A stretch of 64,000 nt of DNA from Takakia lepidozioides (taxonomy: Eukaryota > Streptophyta > Takakiopsida > Takakiales > Takakiaceae). Positions 37,210-49,080 of the stretch are shown here, piece by piece; positions within the stretch are counted from its first letter, which is position 1, and every line of letters begins with the position of its first letter. The notes under the pieces are model-generated. The model ran no database searches. It saw only the letters and a list, made by a program, of their open reading frames with translations, and was not told the DNA's origin. The position numbers and the translations under genes are program-made. The stretch is from positions 39,930,001-39,994,000 of the forward strand of contig CM060731.1 in the NCBI GenBank assembly GCA_030704615.1, in the 5' to 3' direction.

Positions 37210-38250
37210 GGTGGGCCCTATTCTGATGTATATATATAGATATATGTATGTACATGGACAATTCAAGGAGCTTCAAATAAAGCTGACAATGACACATACA
37301 GAAAGATTTATTTATCATCATGTCTAGAATGAAAATTTGGTGGATGCAATTTTGGGCATCTACAGCATCCAGTTTGCACATTTTTTATTTTAATCATGCT
37401 TAAGAACTTTTTTGGGATTTTAGACCTACAATTCAATCTAAGGATTTTTGTTTGTTTTTCCTTCTTTTAGCCTCATATGGCCATGTGAACAAGAAATAGA
37501 ACCGTCTGTTGATCCTTTTTAATGATGTAGTGTAAAGAACAGTGTTTAAAATAACAATTGTTATTTATATAATTGAAACTATATCACATCAATGTGAGCA
37601 AAGTTTAACTATCTGAACAGGCTTATGTCACATGACATGTGGCTTTATCTTTACCGTTCATCTTCCCCATTCTATCTGTGATGATACGATCTACACCATC
37701 TCTTTTGCAAGACCATTGGGTTTGAACCAGTTGATAACCAGTTGAACTGGTTGAACTCTATCAACTGGTTTGAACGTTGATACTGCCAATCACCTCCCTC
37801 AGGCGTATCGCACATACTTGCATCAATCTGTGTGTTCGCAGCTTGTGAAATACACTGCGTTCTGAGTTCAAGCATTTTGGAATTTCTTGCCATTCATGGC
37901 TTTGTGCCTGCATATCACCTCATCGGTGAAATGTGCAGCCTCCCATACTCCGTTTGGAGCTACCATTTTATGTGTTTGTGACTTTGAATACGATGTTGCT
38001 CGATATGAAGGTACCCCTTTATGTGTAATGTCCAGCCTTACTGATGATGGTCTACCCTGTTTGTTTGATATGCCGAGATAAGAATATTGAAACTAACTAC
38101 CTATTCTAGACAATCTTCTCTTTTTTATTCAAAAAACTTATTCATTAGTTCACTGCAGGAGTCTTGTGAGCCATTCGTTTTACTTTTCCTATTTCCAACT
38201 TTGTACATATACTCAATAAAGGCGTCTGTAATCAATGCTTCCGGCATTCG
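37210..38250. other. No recognisable gene
   Basis: Short frames only. Near 37720-37780 the words aaccagttg and aactggtt recur in opposite orientations, forming a possible hairpin. Nothing else is seen. Confidence 0.4.
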
Positions 38251-38254
38251 CGAT

Positions 38255-38436
38255 CACTTGAGCAGGTAGCCCAATGGTTGGGTGTTTGTGCCTTGCCAGT
38301 GCATAACCTAGGTGATCCTGGGTTCAATCCTTCAACATGTGCCTTCCGATCGTCCATTGGGCCCTCGATGGCCTGGGTTGAGCAGTAGGCTCTATAAATT
38401 CACTGGACATTAAAGAAACTTTATCTTATCTTTATC
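38255..38436 (+). mobile_element. tRNA-derived SINE, copy 2
   Basis: Same family and orientation as 8368-8554. It has the A box gtagcccaatggttgg, B box gggttcaatcc, body words ccattgggccctcgatggcc and cagtaggctctataaattc, and a ctttatcttatctttatc tail. A 5-base atcac occurs at both edges (38253-38257 and 38434-38438) and may be a remnant target duplication, though it is too short to trust. Confidence 0.8.
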
Positions 38437-38709
38437 ACTGCCCTTTAGGTTCAGCCGGTTAAAACGTTAATAAGGGTTAAGAGGGTCTAGTTCCCTGCCA
38501 TATGCAATGCTTTTTTAAATAGCTTAAAGTAGAAACAATCTTTTTTTGTGGAAACTTTTGGGCCAAGCGTGTTTCCGTTATGGTTTGTCTCGTGCGTTTA
38601 AGAGCCATGGTCTGCAAGCCTTCCACACTTCGTTATTTGCAACCACACCCCTGCTCATCGGCCAACTCTGCTTATTTTCGTGCGCAAGCTCCCTTTGAGG
38701 TCTCACAAG

Positions 38710-39110
38710 TTCGCATCTTCTTGATGGAGCTAAATTGCTTTGGTGCAGAAAATGCGGGTGAAGGTTCAGATTTCAAAAACATAACACAGCGCGAGGTGTT
38801 TCCGCTACCGGGTGTTTTTCCTATTGCCGACTTTATACACGGGTGGTTCGATCTGGGAGGCCACGAGAAGAAGGCGGTGGAAGTGGAGAAGAGCATGGAC
38901 GCCTCCCATTCTTCACTTATTGAGGAGCACCGAAAGAAGGAGGAGGTTAGAGAGCCTGACACTCCAACCGATTTTGTGGACGTCTTGTTATCCCTCCAAG
39001 GGGAGAATGGGGAGGAACACATTAGCGACCAAACAGTAAAGGCCTCGGTGCGAGATATGATGGCAGCAGGGAGTAATCACACCTCAGCTTTACTCTGCAC
39101 ACACGACACT
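38710..39110 (+). pseudogene. Cytochrome P450 fragment (middle part only)
   Basis: The frame reads FGAENAGEGSDFKNITQREVF, then GVFPIADF, FDLGGHEKKAVEVEK, DFVDVLLSLQGENGEE and ISDQTVKASVRDMMAAGS. This is the F-to-I helix part of plant A-type (CYP71-clan) P450s. The I-helix oxygen-activation motif, normally AG.(D/E)T(S/T), is altered to AGSNHTS. There is no proline-rich hinge upstream, no K-helix ExxR and no heme-binding FxxGxRxCxG downstream. The open frame (38580-39167) therefore encodes only about a quarter of an enzyme. It is a truncated gene copy. Confidence 0.7.
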
Positions 39111-40614
39111 ATCGTCAAAGAAGAGTTTTGTCACTATAACAGTATTATACTTGATAGATTGAGCTGATTATTTCTCTCAAGAACTTCTCTCTCCTAAGCC
39201 AGACCACCTATGTCATGAGGAGCCCTACTATATTAGGGTCTAACTAAAGATCACCTTTTCTCGGTGGGCATAGAAGCAGCTGAAGAGCACGAATGCAGAC
39301 GGAATAGCCTGCATCCTCCAGTCTGCTCTTTCACCTCGCGCGCACATCACATGTATTTGACCTAGAATAAAACATGGATCATTATATTCTGAGAGAGAAG
39401 AGATGAAGGAAGACAGAGATTCACCGATTGAAAGCTTTGCAGTAATCAAGTAGCGATCCTGTAGCTCTAGAATTAGCCAACAACAATCCTGCAGAGAATT
39501 AGCAGTGAGCTGCCGGCGGCCGCAGCATGAAGCTTCACGTATATCCATTGCGAAATCCTAGTCAGGACGATCTGCAACTTGAAAAATTGCAATGCACACA
39601 GTCTGTCATGTGCACAATGAATGGCTCCGTGAAACTAAATCACATAACCATAGCAGGAGCGCTGGAGGAAACGCACCCATCCTCCCATGATGAGGACCGA
39701 GGGAAGTGCCAAAACGCCAGTCCCAACCACCAAGTTGAAGATGTAGCTGCACCATTCCAAAAATTAAGAACAACAACAATGACCACGGTCAGCTTCCTTC
39801 GTCTGTACTTATATTTAGAATTGAAAGTAAGGTGCATTCACACTCACGGAAACTCTCTTCTCGGCACCTTGAACACAACACTCTTGTTTCTTTCACCACC
39901 TGTTTATTCCATACTCTCTTCTTGGGTATACCGTGAGAACTGCATTGCTTGGCGATATAGTCATCTCGAATTGGCTGCTTCAAAATTCAGCCTCGCAAAA
40001 TTGCATCTGACGATCTACAAGGAATAAGTCGAGCCCGTGCATCTACAGTGACTCACATGCGACCACAATTCTAAGCAATCGTACTGTAGGTCCCTGTTTA
40101 ATGTTCGGAAAAGATGCCATGAGCCCTGCTCTGCACCCTGCAATTCAAGTATGGTTCAAGTATGGTGGCCCAGATTCTTATCTCTTCTTCTTTAGGACGT
40201 AGCAATGTAGCAACAATCGATCATTCGAAAGACCTCTAGAATTTATTGCAGCCACCTCACTTGGAACACCTCTTAAAGAAACTAGACATTTGAATGGATT
40301 GACCAGTCTACTTACGCCAGACCTATACCCTTATCGGTACAGGCATGTACAGTCTGAAATCACATCAATACATACATGTATATGTACAAGTATATTCATG
40401 TTCGAATCCTCTTTCAAACATTCCCGGGCTCACCATCAGAAAATTGTGAAAGCAGTGTAGGCCTCAATTTCCACACGCATTGAGCACCATGTTGAGGGGA
40501 TAGGGCCTCACAGGCTTAGAGGGGAATCTCCAGATAGCTCCAATAGGGCGAAGACTGGTCACACCAAAAAACACAGATTGGTTGATCAATCTTCTTCATG
40601 CTTCACAACTTGTT
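39111..40614. other. No recognisable gene
   Basis: A 166-codon plus frame (39527-40027) and a 102-codon minus frame (39240-39548) overlap the same stretch, and neither has family features that I recognise. The rest lies downstream of the PPR gene (minus strand). Confidence 0.35.
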
Positions 40615-42660
40615 TCACCAGTAATCTCCACACGAACAAACGCCATCTTGGAAGTGGTGAAAGCGGTTGGAATCTCTGACAACAATTTCTCGCCCAACGA
40701 TCTTCGAAATGAACTTGGTGGCAGTGTGGCAGTCTCCACACACCTTAAGATTCTTGATGACGTGTATAAGCATCCCGGGGGGTGTGCTGATGAGCCCGAA
40801 AGCTATAGCTAGCTTCTCACTGTGGTACCCAAGAGAAACTTCCTTTTGCTCCTCCTCCACATCATGCAATACAAAGCTTGTGTCAGGCATGTAACCAACT
40901 TCCTTCATGCACTCAGAGAGTCTCTTCAGCTCGACATGTATTTCCTCATTTTGTGGATGCAAGGTGTCTTCTACAGGGAATGTATGCACCTGGTTGTGAA
41001 CCTCAATGCAGCTGCGCCCTGGCTCCTTTTTGACACCTCTCTCCTCCATCAATCTTCTCACATTCGCTTTATCATCCCACAGGCCAGCGGCGGCATAGAT
41101 GTTTGATAGCATGACATAAGCTCCAGGGTGCTGAGGATCACACTCAAGAATGCCTTTGGCAGCACGTTCTGCTCGCTCTACATCACCATGAACTCTAGAG
41201 GCCCCGAGCAACGCCCCCCATACAGAAGCATCAGTTTTGACGGGCATTTTCTTGATGAAGTCCTCTGCCTCATCCAATCGCCCTGCACGGCCAAGAAGGT
41301 CCACCATGCAGCCAAAATGCTCCACTGTAGGTGTGAGGCCATAATCTCCGCTCATGGAATCAAAGTAGTGACACCCTTCATCCACTAAGCCTACATGGCT
41401 ACATGCGGAGAGAAGTAATATAAAGGTGATACCATTTGGCTTCAAGCCTTGTTGTTGCATTCGTTGAAATACTCGGAGGACCTCACTACCACCTCCATGC
41501 TGTGCATATCCGGCCATCATTGCATTCCATGCGACCAGATCTCGTTCAGTCATTTTGTCAAACACTTTACGTGCGTCTTTTATGCTCCCACATTTGGCAT
41601 ACATGTTAACAAGGGCAGTGTCCAAATTTAGATATGACACAATCGCAGCTTTCATGATCTCAGTGTGGACCCGCTTGCCTTTTTCGAGGGCTCCTAAGCT
41701 TGCACACGCATTGAGAACACAGATGAATGTGACCCTGTTGGGAGTAACCCCTTCCCGTTGCATTCGCACATATTTGGAGAGCCTGTCACCACCCCCATGC
41801 TGAGCATATCCCGCAATCAATGCATTCCATGAGACCACATCTCTTTTAGTCATGTTGTCGAACACTTGCTTTGCATCCTCCACACTCCCGCATTTGGCAT
41901 ACATGTCAACAAGGGTAGTCTCCAACTTGATGTAGGCCACAATTCCAGCCTTCATAACAGAAGCATGGACCTTTTTGCCCTTATCCAAGGCTCCCAGGCT
42001 GGCACATGCATTGAGGACCGAAATGAATGTGACCCTGTTGGGTGTTACTGCTGCCCTTTGCATTTGCTCATATATCTCAAGAGCCTCCCTGCCACACCCA
42101 TGCTGGGCATATCCTGTGATCATTGCACTCCACAAGACTACATCTTGTTTAGACATGTCATCAAACACTTGTCGTGCATCAGTCATGCTACCGCATTTAG
42201 CATACATGTCAACAAGGGCAGTCTCCAAATTAATGTGTAATGCAATTCCAGATTTGATGATGTCAGCATGAACCTTCTTGGCCTTTTCCAGGGTTCCTAG
42301 GGAGGCACACGCATTGCGAATGCAAATGAATGTGAACATGTCAGGAGTCACCCCTTCCTGTTGCATTTGCTCAAACATCTTGAAAGCCTCCTCAGCATGC
42401 CCCTGCTTGGCATATCCTGCCATCATTATAGTCCACGTAAAAAAATCTCGTTGAGCCATTTTGTCAAACACTTTGCCTGCCCCCACCACGTCCCCACACT
42501 TGGCATACATGTTGACAAGGGTGCTGAGGAGAAAGATATCTGGCTTGAATCCACTTTGGGTTATGTGGGCATGCACCTGCTTTCCTGCTGCTAGGCTTTT
42601 ACTTTTGATGCACTCCTGCACTAGACTCTGATAAGTGTAGATTTTGTCTTCGATAACCGT
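40615..42660 (-). CDS. DYW-class pentatricopeptide repeat (PPR) protein, probable organelle RNA editing factor
   Basis: One uninterrupted minus-strand frame of over 660 codons. It starts in a PLS array ([20 protein letters not shown], then repeated [50 protein letters not shown]) and continues through E and E+ motifs ([30 protein letters not shown]). The DYW domain follows, with the PG box ([16 protein letters not shown]), the deaminase zinc motif HSE...CGDCH, and the terminal CSCGDYW. DYW proteins bind organellar transcripts and edit C to U. There is no ATG between the nearest upstream in-frame stop (near 42660) and the conserved start of the array, where the frame reads through gtgcaggagtgc. 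Either a short upstream exon supplies the start and targeting peptide, or the copy is 5'-truncated. Confidence 0.88.
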   Translation of the reverse strand, partial: TVIEDKIYTYQSLVQECIKSKSLAAGKQVHAHITQSGFKPDIFLLSTLVNMYAKCGDVVGAGKVFDKMAQRDFFTWTIMMAGYAKQGHAEEAFKMFEQMQQEGVTPDMFTFICIRNACASLGTLEKAKKVHADIIKSGIALHINLETALVDMYAKCGSMTDARQVFDDMSKQDVVLWSAMITGYAQHGCGREALEIYEQMQRAAVTPNRVTFISVLNACASLGALDKGKKVHASVMKAGIVAYIKLETTLVDMYAKCGSVEDAKQVFDNMTKRDVVSWNALIAGYAQHGGGDRLSKYVRMQREGVTPNRVTFICVLNACASLGALEKGKRVHTEIMKAAIVSYLNLDTALVNMYAKCGSIKDARKVFDKMTERDLVAWNAMMAGYAQHGGGSEVLRVFQRMQQQGLKPNGITFILLLSACSHVGLVDEGCHYFDSMSGDYGLTPTVEHFGCMVDLLGRAGRLDEAEDFIKKMPVKTDASVWGALLGASRVHGDVERAERAAKGILECDPQHPGAYVMLSNIYAAAGLWDDKANVRRLMEERGVKKEPGRSCIEVHNQVHTFPVEDTLHPQNEEIHVELKRLSECMKEVGYMPDTSFVLHDVEEEQKEVSLGYHSEKLAIAFGLISTPPGMLIHVIKNLKVCGDCHTATKFISKIVGREIVVRDSNRFHHFQDGVCSCGDYW

Positions 42661-43860
42661 TCATAGAGCTATTTGTAATGCACCTACATCCATTTTTAAA
42701 TAAACCTTCATGAGTTAGTACCTATTCAAAAAGTGTGTGGGATAGGTTAATAAATAACAAACTTTCTATTTTGTTTTCATCCAATTATTTTATTTTTCAT
42801 TCATTCTTTTTAGACTGTACCTCATTTTTTTCTCTATAAGTATAGAAAACGAGGATCATTTTCTTCTCTTTCTTCCGCAAGTTGTTTGCATATAATAGAC
42901 GTGTCTCTCAGTTTTGCTCTTTTACCTTCGTTTCTATGTTTTTTTTTTGTTTATGTTGCTTGTTTATGTTTCTTTGTCCTTTCGGTTCTTTGGCAATGTT
43001 TTTTAGTTCTTTTCAGTAGTTTCATTTGTCTTTGTTCTTCACTTTTGGTTCTATGTTTGTGTTTCTTTCTAATTTCTATTCTTTGTCTTTCTGTGTTAGG
43101 TTAACCTTCTCTTCTTTTTTCTATTTCATTCTGTTTTTTTTTTTTTCTTGAAAACTCTATAAGTATGCAGAACGAGGATCATTTCCTTCACTTTCTTTTG
43201 CAAGCAAGCTTTCTGTATAGAATAGAATTGTCTCTCAGTTCTACTCCTTTGTCATCATTTGTGTTTCTTCTTTGCTTCTGTTGTTTGTTTATGTTTCTTT
43301 GTTCTTTCGGTTCTCTGGCAAAATAAAACTGTCTCTTAGTTCTTCTCAGGAGCCTTCATTTGTTTTTTCCTTTCATTTTCTGATCTTTGTTTATGTTTCT
43401 TCTTTGCTTTTGTTGTTTATTTATGTTGTTTTGTTCTTTCGGTTTTGTGGCAAAATGGACTGTCTCCTAGTTCTAGTTCTGAGTAGCCTTCATTTGTTTT
43501 TTTTCCTTCGCTTTCCGTTCTTTGTTTATGTTTCTTTTCGATCTATATTCTTTGTATTTCTGTGTAAATTGTACAACAAAATAGAACTTTCCATTCTTTC
43601 TTTCTCTTCTCTTTCGTTTTGTTTCTTTCCTCTTCGTTTGTCTTTCTTCTTTGCTTTTGTTGTTTGTTTATGTTTCTTTGTCCTTTCGGTTCTGTAGCAA
43701 AATAAAAATGTCTCCTAGTTCTTCTGATTAGCCTTCATTTGTTTTTTTCTTTCACTTTCTACCTTTGTATTTCTGTGTGAGTTGCTGAGCGGAGTAGAAC
43801 ATTCATTTCTTTCTTTCTCTTCGTTTTGTTTTGTTTTTTTTCTTCTAACATATTTGACAC
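42661..43860. repeat. T-rich degenerate repeat region
   Basis: The plus strand is strongly pyrimidine-rich. The words tttgttgtttgtttatgtttc and tttcggttctgtggcaaaat recur near 42955, 43280, 43400 and 43660, with agttcttctcaggagccttc between. Translated frames here are artefacts (runs of F, L and V). It lies upstream of the PPR gene on its minus strand, so it could include that gene's promoter, but no specific signal is visible. Confidence 0.6.
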
Positions 43861-43989
43861 ACTATCAGATAACTACCAAAAACACTATCTTATATTTCCA
43901 AGAAATCATCAAAATTCATTACACTGTGATTATGCCACTTTGAGTGTTATATCATAATCTATAGTGTATATGATATTCAAACATGCTTT

Positions 43990-44700
43990 TAATCACTCTA
44001 AAAATCCTTAGAGCGGCTCATAGCAGCTCTAAGGGATCCTTAGTGCGATTGCAAATAGCAATATAGTTTATTCTGTTTTCTTGCTCTAAGTAATGCTTGG
44101 ATCAAATGTGAATAGCCATTTAGATTTTTTATTATTTTCCTGCTGTAATAAATCCTTAGAGTGGCTCTTAGGGATCCTTAGAGCAAATACAAATAGCAAT
44201 TTAGCTTTTTCTTTTTCCCCGCTGTAGAAAATCCTAGAGCGGCTCTAAAGGATTCTTAGAATGAATGTAAATAGCAATTTATCTTTTTTTATTTTCTTAC
44301 TCTAAGTAATACTTAGATAGAAGGTAAATAACAAATTAGTTTTTTCTGTTTTTCCACTCTAAAAAACCCCTAGAGCGGCTCTAAAGGATTCTTAGAGCGA
44401 ATATAAATAGCAATTTAGCTTTTTCTATTTTCCCAATCTAACAAATCCTTACATTGGCTCTAAGGATATTAAGGGATCATTAGAATAATTGTAAAAAATA
44501 CGTTAAGGTTTATCTTCTTCGTCATGGTTGACCGATTTGTTTTCCCGCTCTATGAAATCCTTAGAGCAGCGTAGAATGCTATAAGGGATTCTTACAATGA
44601 ACGTAAATAACAATTTAGTTTTTTTTTTTTTTTCCAATTTAAGAGATCCGCTCTAAGGGATCATTAGAATAAATGTAAAAAATATGTTAGGGTTTTTCTT
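43990..44700. repeat. Satellite-like tandem array
   Basis: Around seven diverged units share aaatccttagagcggctcta, agggatccttagagc, gaatgtaaatagcaatttag and ctttttctattttcc in that order. Unit length is irregular, about 75 to 145 bp. Units start near 44003, 44151, 44229, 44365, 44450, 44567 and 44640. Confidence 0.75.
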
Positions 44701-45436
44701 CTTGGTCATGGTTGATTGTTGAGGCCGTATGGCACCCTTTGAGATTTAACTCTTCTTCCCCTTCAATAATTCAACTATTAACAATATAGTTGTTTGGCTA
44801 AAAGTAATGTGATTTTTTGGCTAAAATATATTAGGGTTTAGCCAGACCTTGTCGACGTGGCCTTCTGTCTTGTCAAGAAACAAAAACTTGGCACTAGCTG
44901 GCATCCTAAAGAATATCCTTGTGAGTGCCACAACGCTTTAGAATAGGGCCAAACAAACAGAAAAATAAAATAAAATAAAATAAAATAAGAATGACAAGTA
45001 AGAAGCAACAAAGCAACAAGCGACCGGCAATTATTAGGATGGGAGTTGCTTTCCAGCTGTCAAATTTTGGAGCTCCAACCTCAAAGTGTATCCTCGGCCT
45101 ATATACTTTAGGAATACACAATAAGCACACAATATGTACACTTGCCACAAAGACACGAATACATAACCGAGGTTTGGAGGCATTTTGCCTACGTGGCAGC
45201 GTGCAATTAGTCCTGGACAGGCCTGTCACCCGCTGTAGCCCAACACCGCTAGCCAATACGTCCAGAAACCTCGATTATGTCCTATAGACGGGGAGGCTTG
45301 TCCGGCTACACCCCATAGCCGGTCTCGGCTACCTAGTCCATAGAGAACTCGTGTTAAAATAGTCCAACAAGGCCGCATGTTCTGTCACATCAGGTGCTCT
45401 GGGAGGTTCCCCCATTGTTCGGTCTTATGGCCCTTT

Positions 45437-45792
45437 AGGGTATGTTGGCCTACGACCGTTCAAATAACGATGGTGAAAAATCTAACGGTGAATTTTTGTC
45501 ATTTTTACTTCAGGTAGATTTCATAAGGTGTCCCAGATATGGGGCAACCTGATTTCATGAATCCTACACAAAGTTGTAGGATTTCAAAGTCGAACCAACA
45601 GAATGCTTGTATACACCAAGAGCCCTATGACCACTCACACTTTTTTTTGGGGGGTTTATATCAAATGATTGTTTACCAAGTGGCAAAAATGGACAGTCTT
45701 GGGACCAGCACTGCATGGTCATAGGTACTGACAGAAGCGTTAATGGGGTGTTAGGTCATAGACGCCTGTGCGGTCATAGGCCAACTAACCCT
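45437..45792. mobile_element. Candidate MITE with ~24-bp inverted ends
   Basis: The left end is agggtatgttggcctacgaccg. The reverse complement of the right end is agggttagttggcctatgaccg. The 356-bp unit has no coding capacity. No convincing target duplication was found, so the superfamily is open. Confidence 0.45.
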
Positions 45793-48119
45793 ATGAGGTT
45801 ATTTTTTCCTAGATCTTAATTCCAAATTCAGGGCTCCACCCCTCAGTTCTCAAATATATATATATATATATACTGATACTGGATGAATGAGCCGGACCAT
45901 TCACTCATTCATCCGGTGGCTCACCTCAGTAATACAGTGCAGTAAATAGCAATCAAGAGCTTGTTGTCGTCTAGTCTGGTCGTCTGGACTCAATAATCTG
46001 ATGTATCGCTGAAGCTAAATTTTATTTTTCTGTGGTGTGGGGTTTTCCTTTCAACATCCACGAAACATATCATCTATTTCTTTCCACCGTGTTTCAGATA
46101 TTTCATCAGCAGTTAGTGTCAAAAAACAAATGTGGCATTCCATATTTTTCAACCATTGCAAGTAAATCTTTTAAATTTCATCTATGATATTGAGGAGATC
46201 CAAGAATAGAGGATGGAATTTTACATTTAATAATATGTCTCATAATTACTGTATAATCAGGATTTTTTTCCTTATAAATTTATAGCTTTTTCTAAACAAA
46301 TTCTTTTACTTGTTTCGCTATTAAATGATACTAGGGTAGCTTGTGCCATTGGCCCTCTGTGAAGAATTGAAATCTAAGCCCAAGTGCAATCTCATATGTA
46401 TCCCATATAGAGGCCCAAGTGCAACCTCTAGTGTCCAATGTCATCTAAGTCCAAGTGCAATCCCAAAGCCCACTTTGCTATTTTTATAATCTCCCTTGTC
46501 GGGCTTCATATATTGATATATCCACTTTGCTATTTTTTGCGAATTTCCAACGACCAAAAGTACTTCAAATTCCAAATCTCCCACATGAAGGGCCAATCAT
46601 TGCTCCATGAAAGCCCACTTTGCTATTTTTCCCGAATTTCCAGAGACCAAAACGATTCTGAGAGAGAGAGAACCAAAACATTGGAAGAAAAAAAACCCTA
46701 TGGGAGAGAGGGGTCGAGATCATAATTCTGGAGGCTTGGTGAACTGAGGGTCTTATGTCCAACAACTGCTTCACCCCTGCTTTTCTGCATTAAGAACCTT
46801 TCATCTCAAGCTCACATATTATGCCTCAAAACTCCTAGATACTTTGAAACAGAGATCTCTTGATGATGATAGGCTTCATCTGTTGCAAAACTGTTGCACT
46901 CAATATTCTTTGAGAAAAAACTTATCGAAATGAATCCCGTGAATCGTCATGATTGTATTTCTGTTAGTCTCTCTATTTACATATGCAACTGTACCTGTTG
47001 TTTTCTCCACTTGGAGTTCCATTGGCTGGATTTGAACCCATCCACATGTCAACAAGAGACCTACACACCATCTCAAGATTGTTTCGTGCTGCCTCCAGGG
47101 AAGAATGTAAGTCTTCTACAATAGTGTCTAAAATGAAATGTTGCTCAATATGTGGAATAATAAATTTCAATAGTTATCTATAAAATTTCAAGAAAATTTA
47201 ATAAAAAATCCAAATTGCACCATATCACCATATCAAATAGTTTATATGTATTTAGAATATTATGCACAAGATATTGAAGAAAATAATGTGTGTAATAAAT
47301 GTGTGTTTGCAAAGCTTGGGCTAAAACCTGTGCAGACATGGACTGGAATTCCGGGAGCGCAGATCACGTCCACATAGCATTCTGCAATTCATGGGGTCGC
47401 CTTGGTATCATCTGTCACTCCCCCACGCAAGACGACGACTACTGGACCGAGCTCCCACCACCAGCATTGCGCGACCTTCGAGTCCCCCACCACACTGTCG
47501 CCGGAGTTTGAACGAGTTGTCAACTGGAAACGTCTCAAAACATCATCCAAACCCTCGAGGCTCATCTACTCTTAGATCTTTCCTGCTTTAGGAAAAGTCA
47601 ATGGGAAAACAGCTGCCAACTCTTTGACAGACAACAACATTTTTAGAATATTTACTCAGTTCTTAATTTCAATTAGGGAACTTCCTTTTGGTCCCATAGC
47701 CCTTAGGGCGTCGAAGCTTGTGGACTTCAAATACATTTTCTTATCTTTTTTTCTCTATAATGAACCCAATCATCCCATGATAGGAAGATGATGCAATTGT
47801 GGTGTAGCCGCGTTCAATGAAGTACAGACCATTAGAAGTTGAATGGACACCACCAATATAGGAAGGGGTTCCAACTCGAGTTGTAGGATTATGATGGCCA
47901 TATCAAAGTGCAAAGCTAAGTGTTCATGAGAGAGAACACAATACCATAATTCGGTATAAAATATTTGACAATATCTATTACACTGAAAAGATGTTTGCAT
48001 TTCCCTCAGTTTCTCTTTTGTCATGAGTAACTGTTGATTATGAGTCGTCATCTTGGGGCTCTGTGTGAAGTGCCAAGTGCCTAGGAAAGTCCCGAAAATT
48101 CAGTCCTCCAGATAAGATT
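45793..48119. other. No recognisable gene
   Basis: A (ta)n microsatellite lies near 45855-45872. Partly repeated words (cccactttgctattttt, cgaatttcca.cgaccaaaa) occur at 46480-46650. A coding-like block SPEFERVVNWKRLKTSSKP lies at 47480-47570 (see 13.1 kb). Nothing else is supported. Confidence 0.35.
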
Positions 48120-48262
48120 AAAGAGAAATACAAGGGGCCTCTATCATGGGGTCGCGAACATGCTTGATAAGCTCATGGACTATGCCATCAGGTCCACCAG
48201 CTTTATATCCGCTTAAATGCTCAATTGTTTCCATAATCTCAAAAGAACTAATGGGAGCATTG
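48120..48262 (-). pseudogene. LINE reverse-transcriptase fragment
   Basis: The minus strand reads APISSFEIMETIEHLSGYKA then GGPDGIVHELIKHVRDPMIE. The KA.GPDG motif and following helix are typical of the N-terminal part of plant non-LTR reverse transcriptases. Flanking minus-strand sequence up to about 48800 has a similar but stop-ridden character. It is dead. Confidence 0.6.
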
Positions 48263-49080
48263 TAACCCATTGAAATTTACTCGAGTTCATAAGGCTACGT
48301 TGAATCGCAGAGACAGTTCTTTCTACCGGGTACTTCCATTCTTGAGAAAACCCCTCACTGTTGATTTCTGCCAAAGGTACTACAGTAGTTTCAAAGGCTT
48401 TGACAATGTCAACCGTGTTGAAGTCACCCCTGCACCCTTAGTAGTCCTCACCGCTTATACTTGTGACAATTTTTCGGCTTGTACAGACGTTGAATTAGGG
48501 CCAACCAGAATCTCTTGTCATTACCACCATGGTGATTTCAGTTTATTTCACTGTTTAACTTGTTCCAATATAATTTCTTCTGACACCTTACGACATCTTT
48601 AATGAGAAACTGGTAGTACCTAGCCCACAATTCTTTGGTGACTTTCATAATGCACCACTCTTTATAGATGAGGTCTCTCAGCTATCTTGAGTTTGATCTT
48701 ATTGGTCCACCAATTAACAGCTCTACCGCAGACAAGTAACTTTTCAGCCACAGAGGAGACAAAACTCTCCCAAGAATCCCCGGCTCTTTCGACTTAATTT
48801 CTTGCATCGTTAGAGCGAGACTGAGATCTAGGAACGAATGGACAAAGTGAGGGAGAGAGGGAGAGCCTCACTAGCCTTGATGCTACGTTCCTTCTTTTCT
48901 TATTCAATCCCTGTTCACAATCCACTTTCAGCCAAGCCACTTTCTCATTCCAAATTGCATATTTACAGACCGTTTCATTACAGATCACCAATCCGTTTTG
49001 GCTTCCGTTCATAATCTACTGATCTGTCGACTTTTGTACTTGAACTGAATTTATTATGCTCTATGCAAAGTACTGGAATG

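Noticed and set aside
41128-42594. Plus-strand open frames over the PPR gene
   Set aside because: Antisense shadows of a repetitive coding sequence; no family features of their own.
43272-43697. 141-codon plus frame rich in F, L and V
   Set aside because: Low-complexity translation of a T-rich degenerate repeat; no codon structure beyond base composition.
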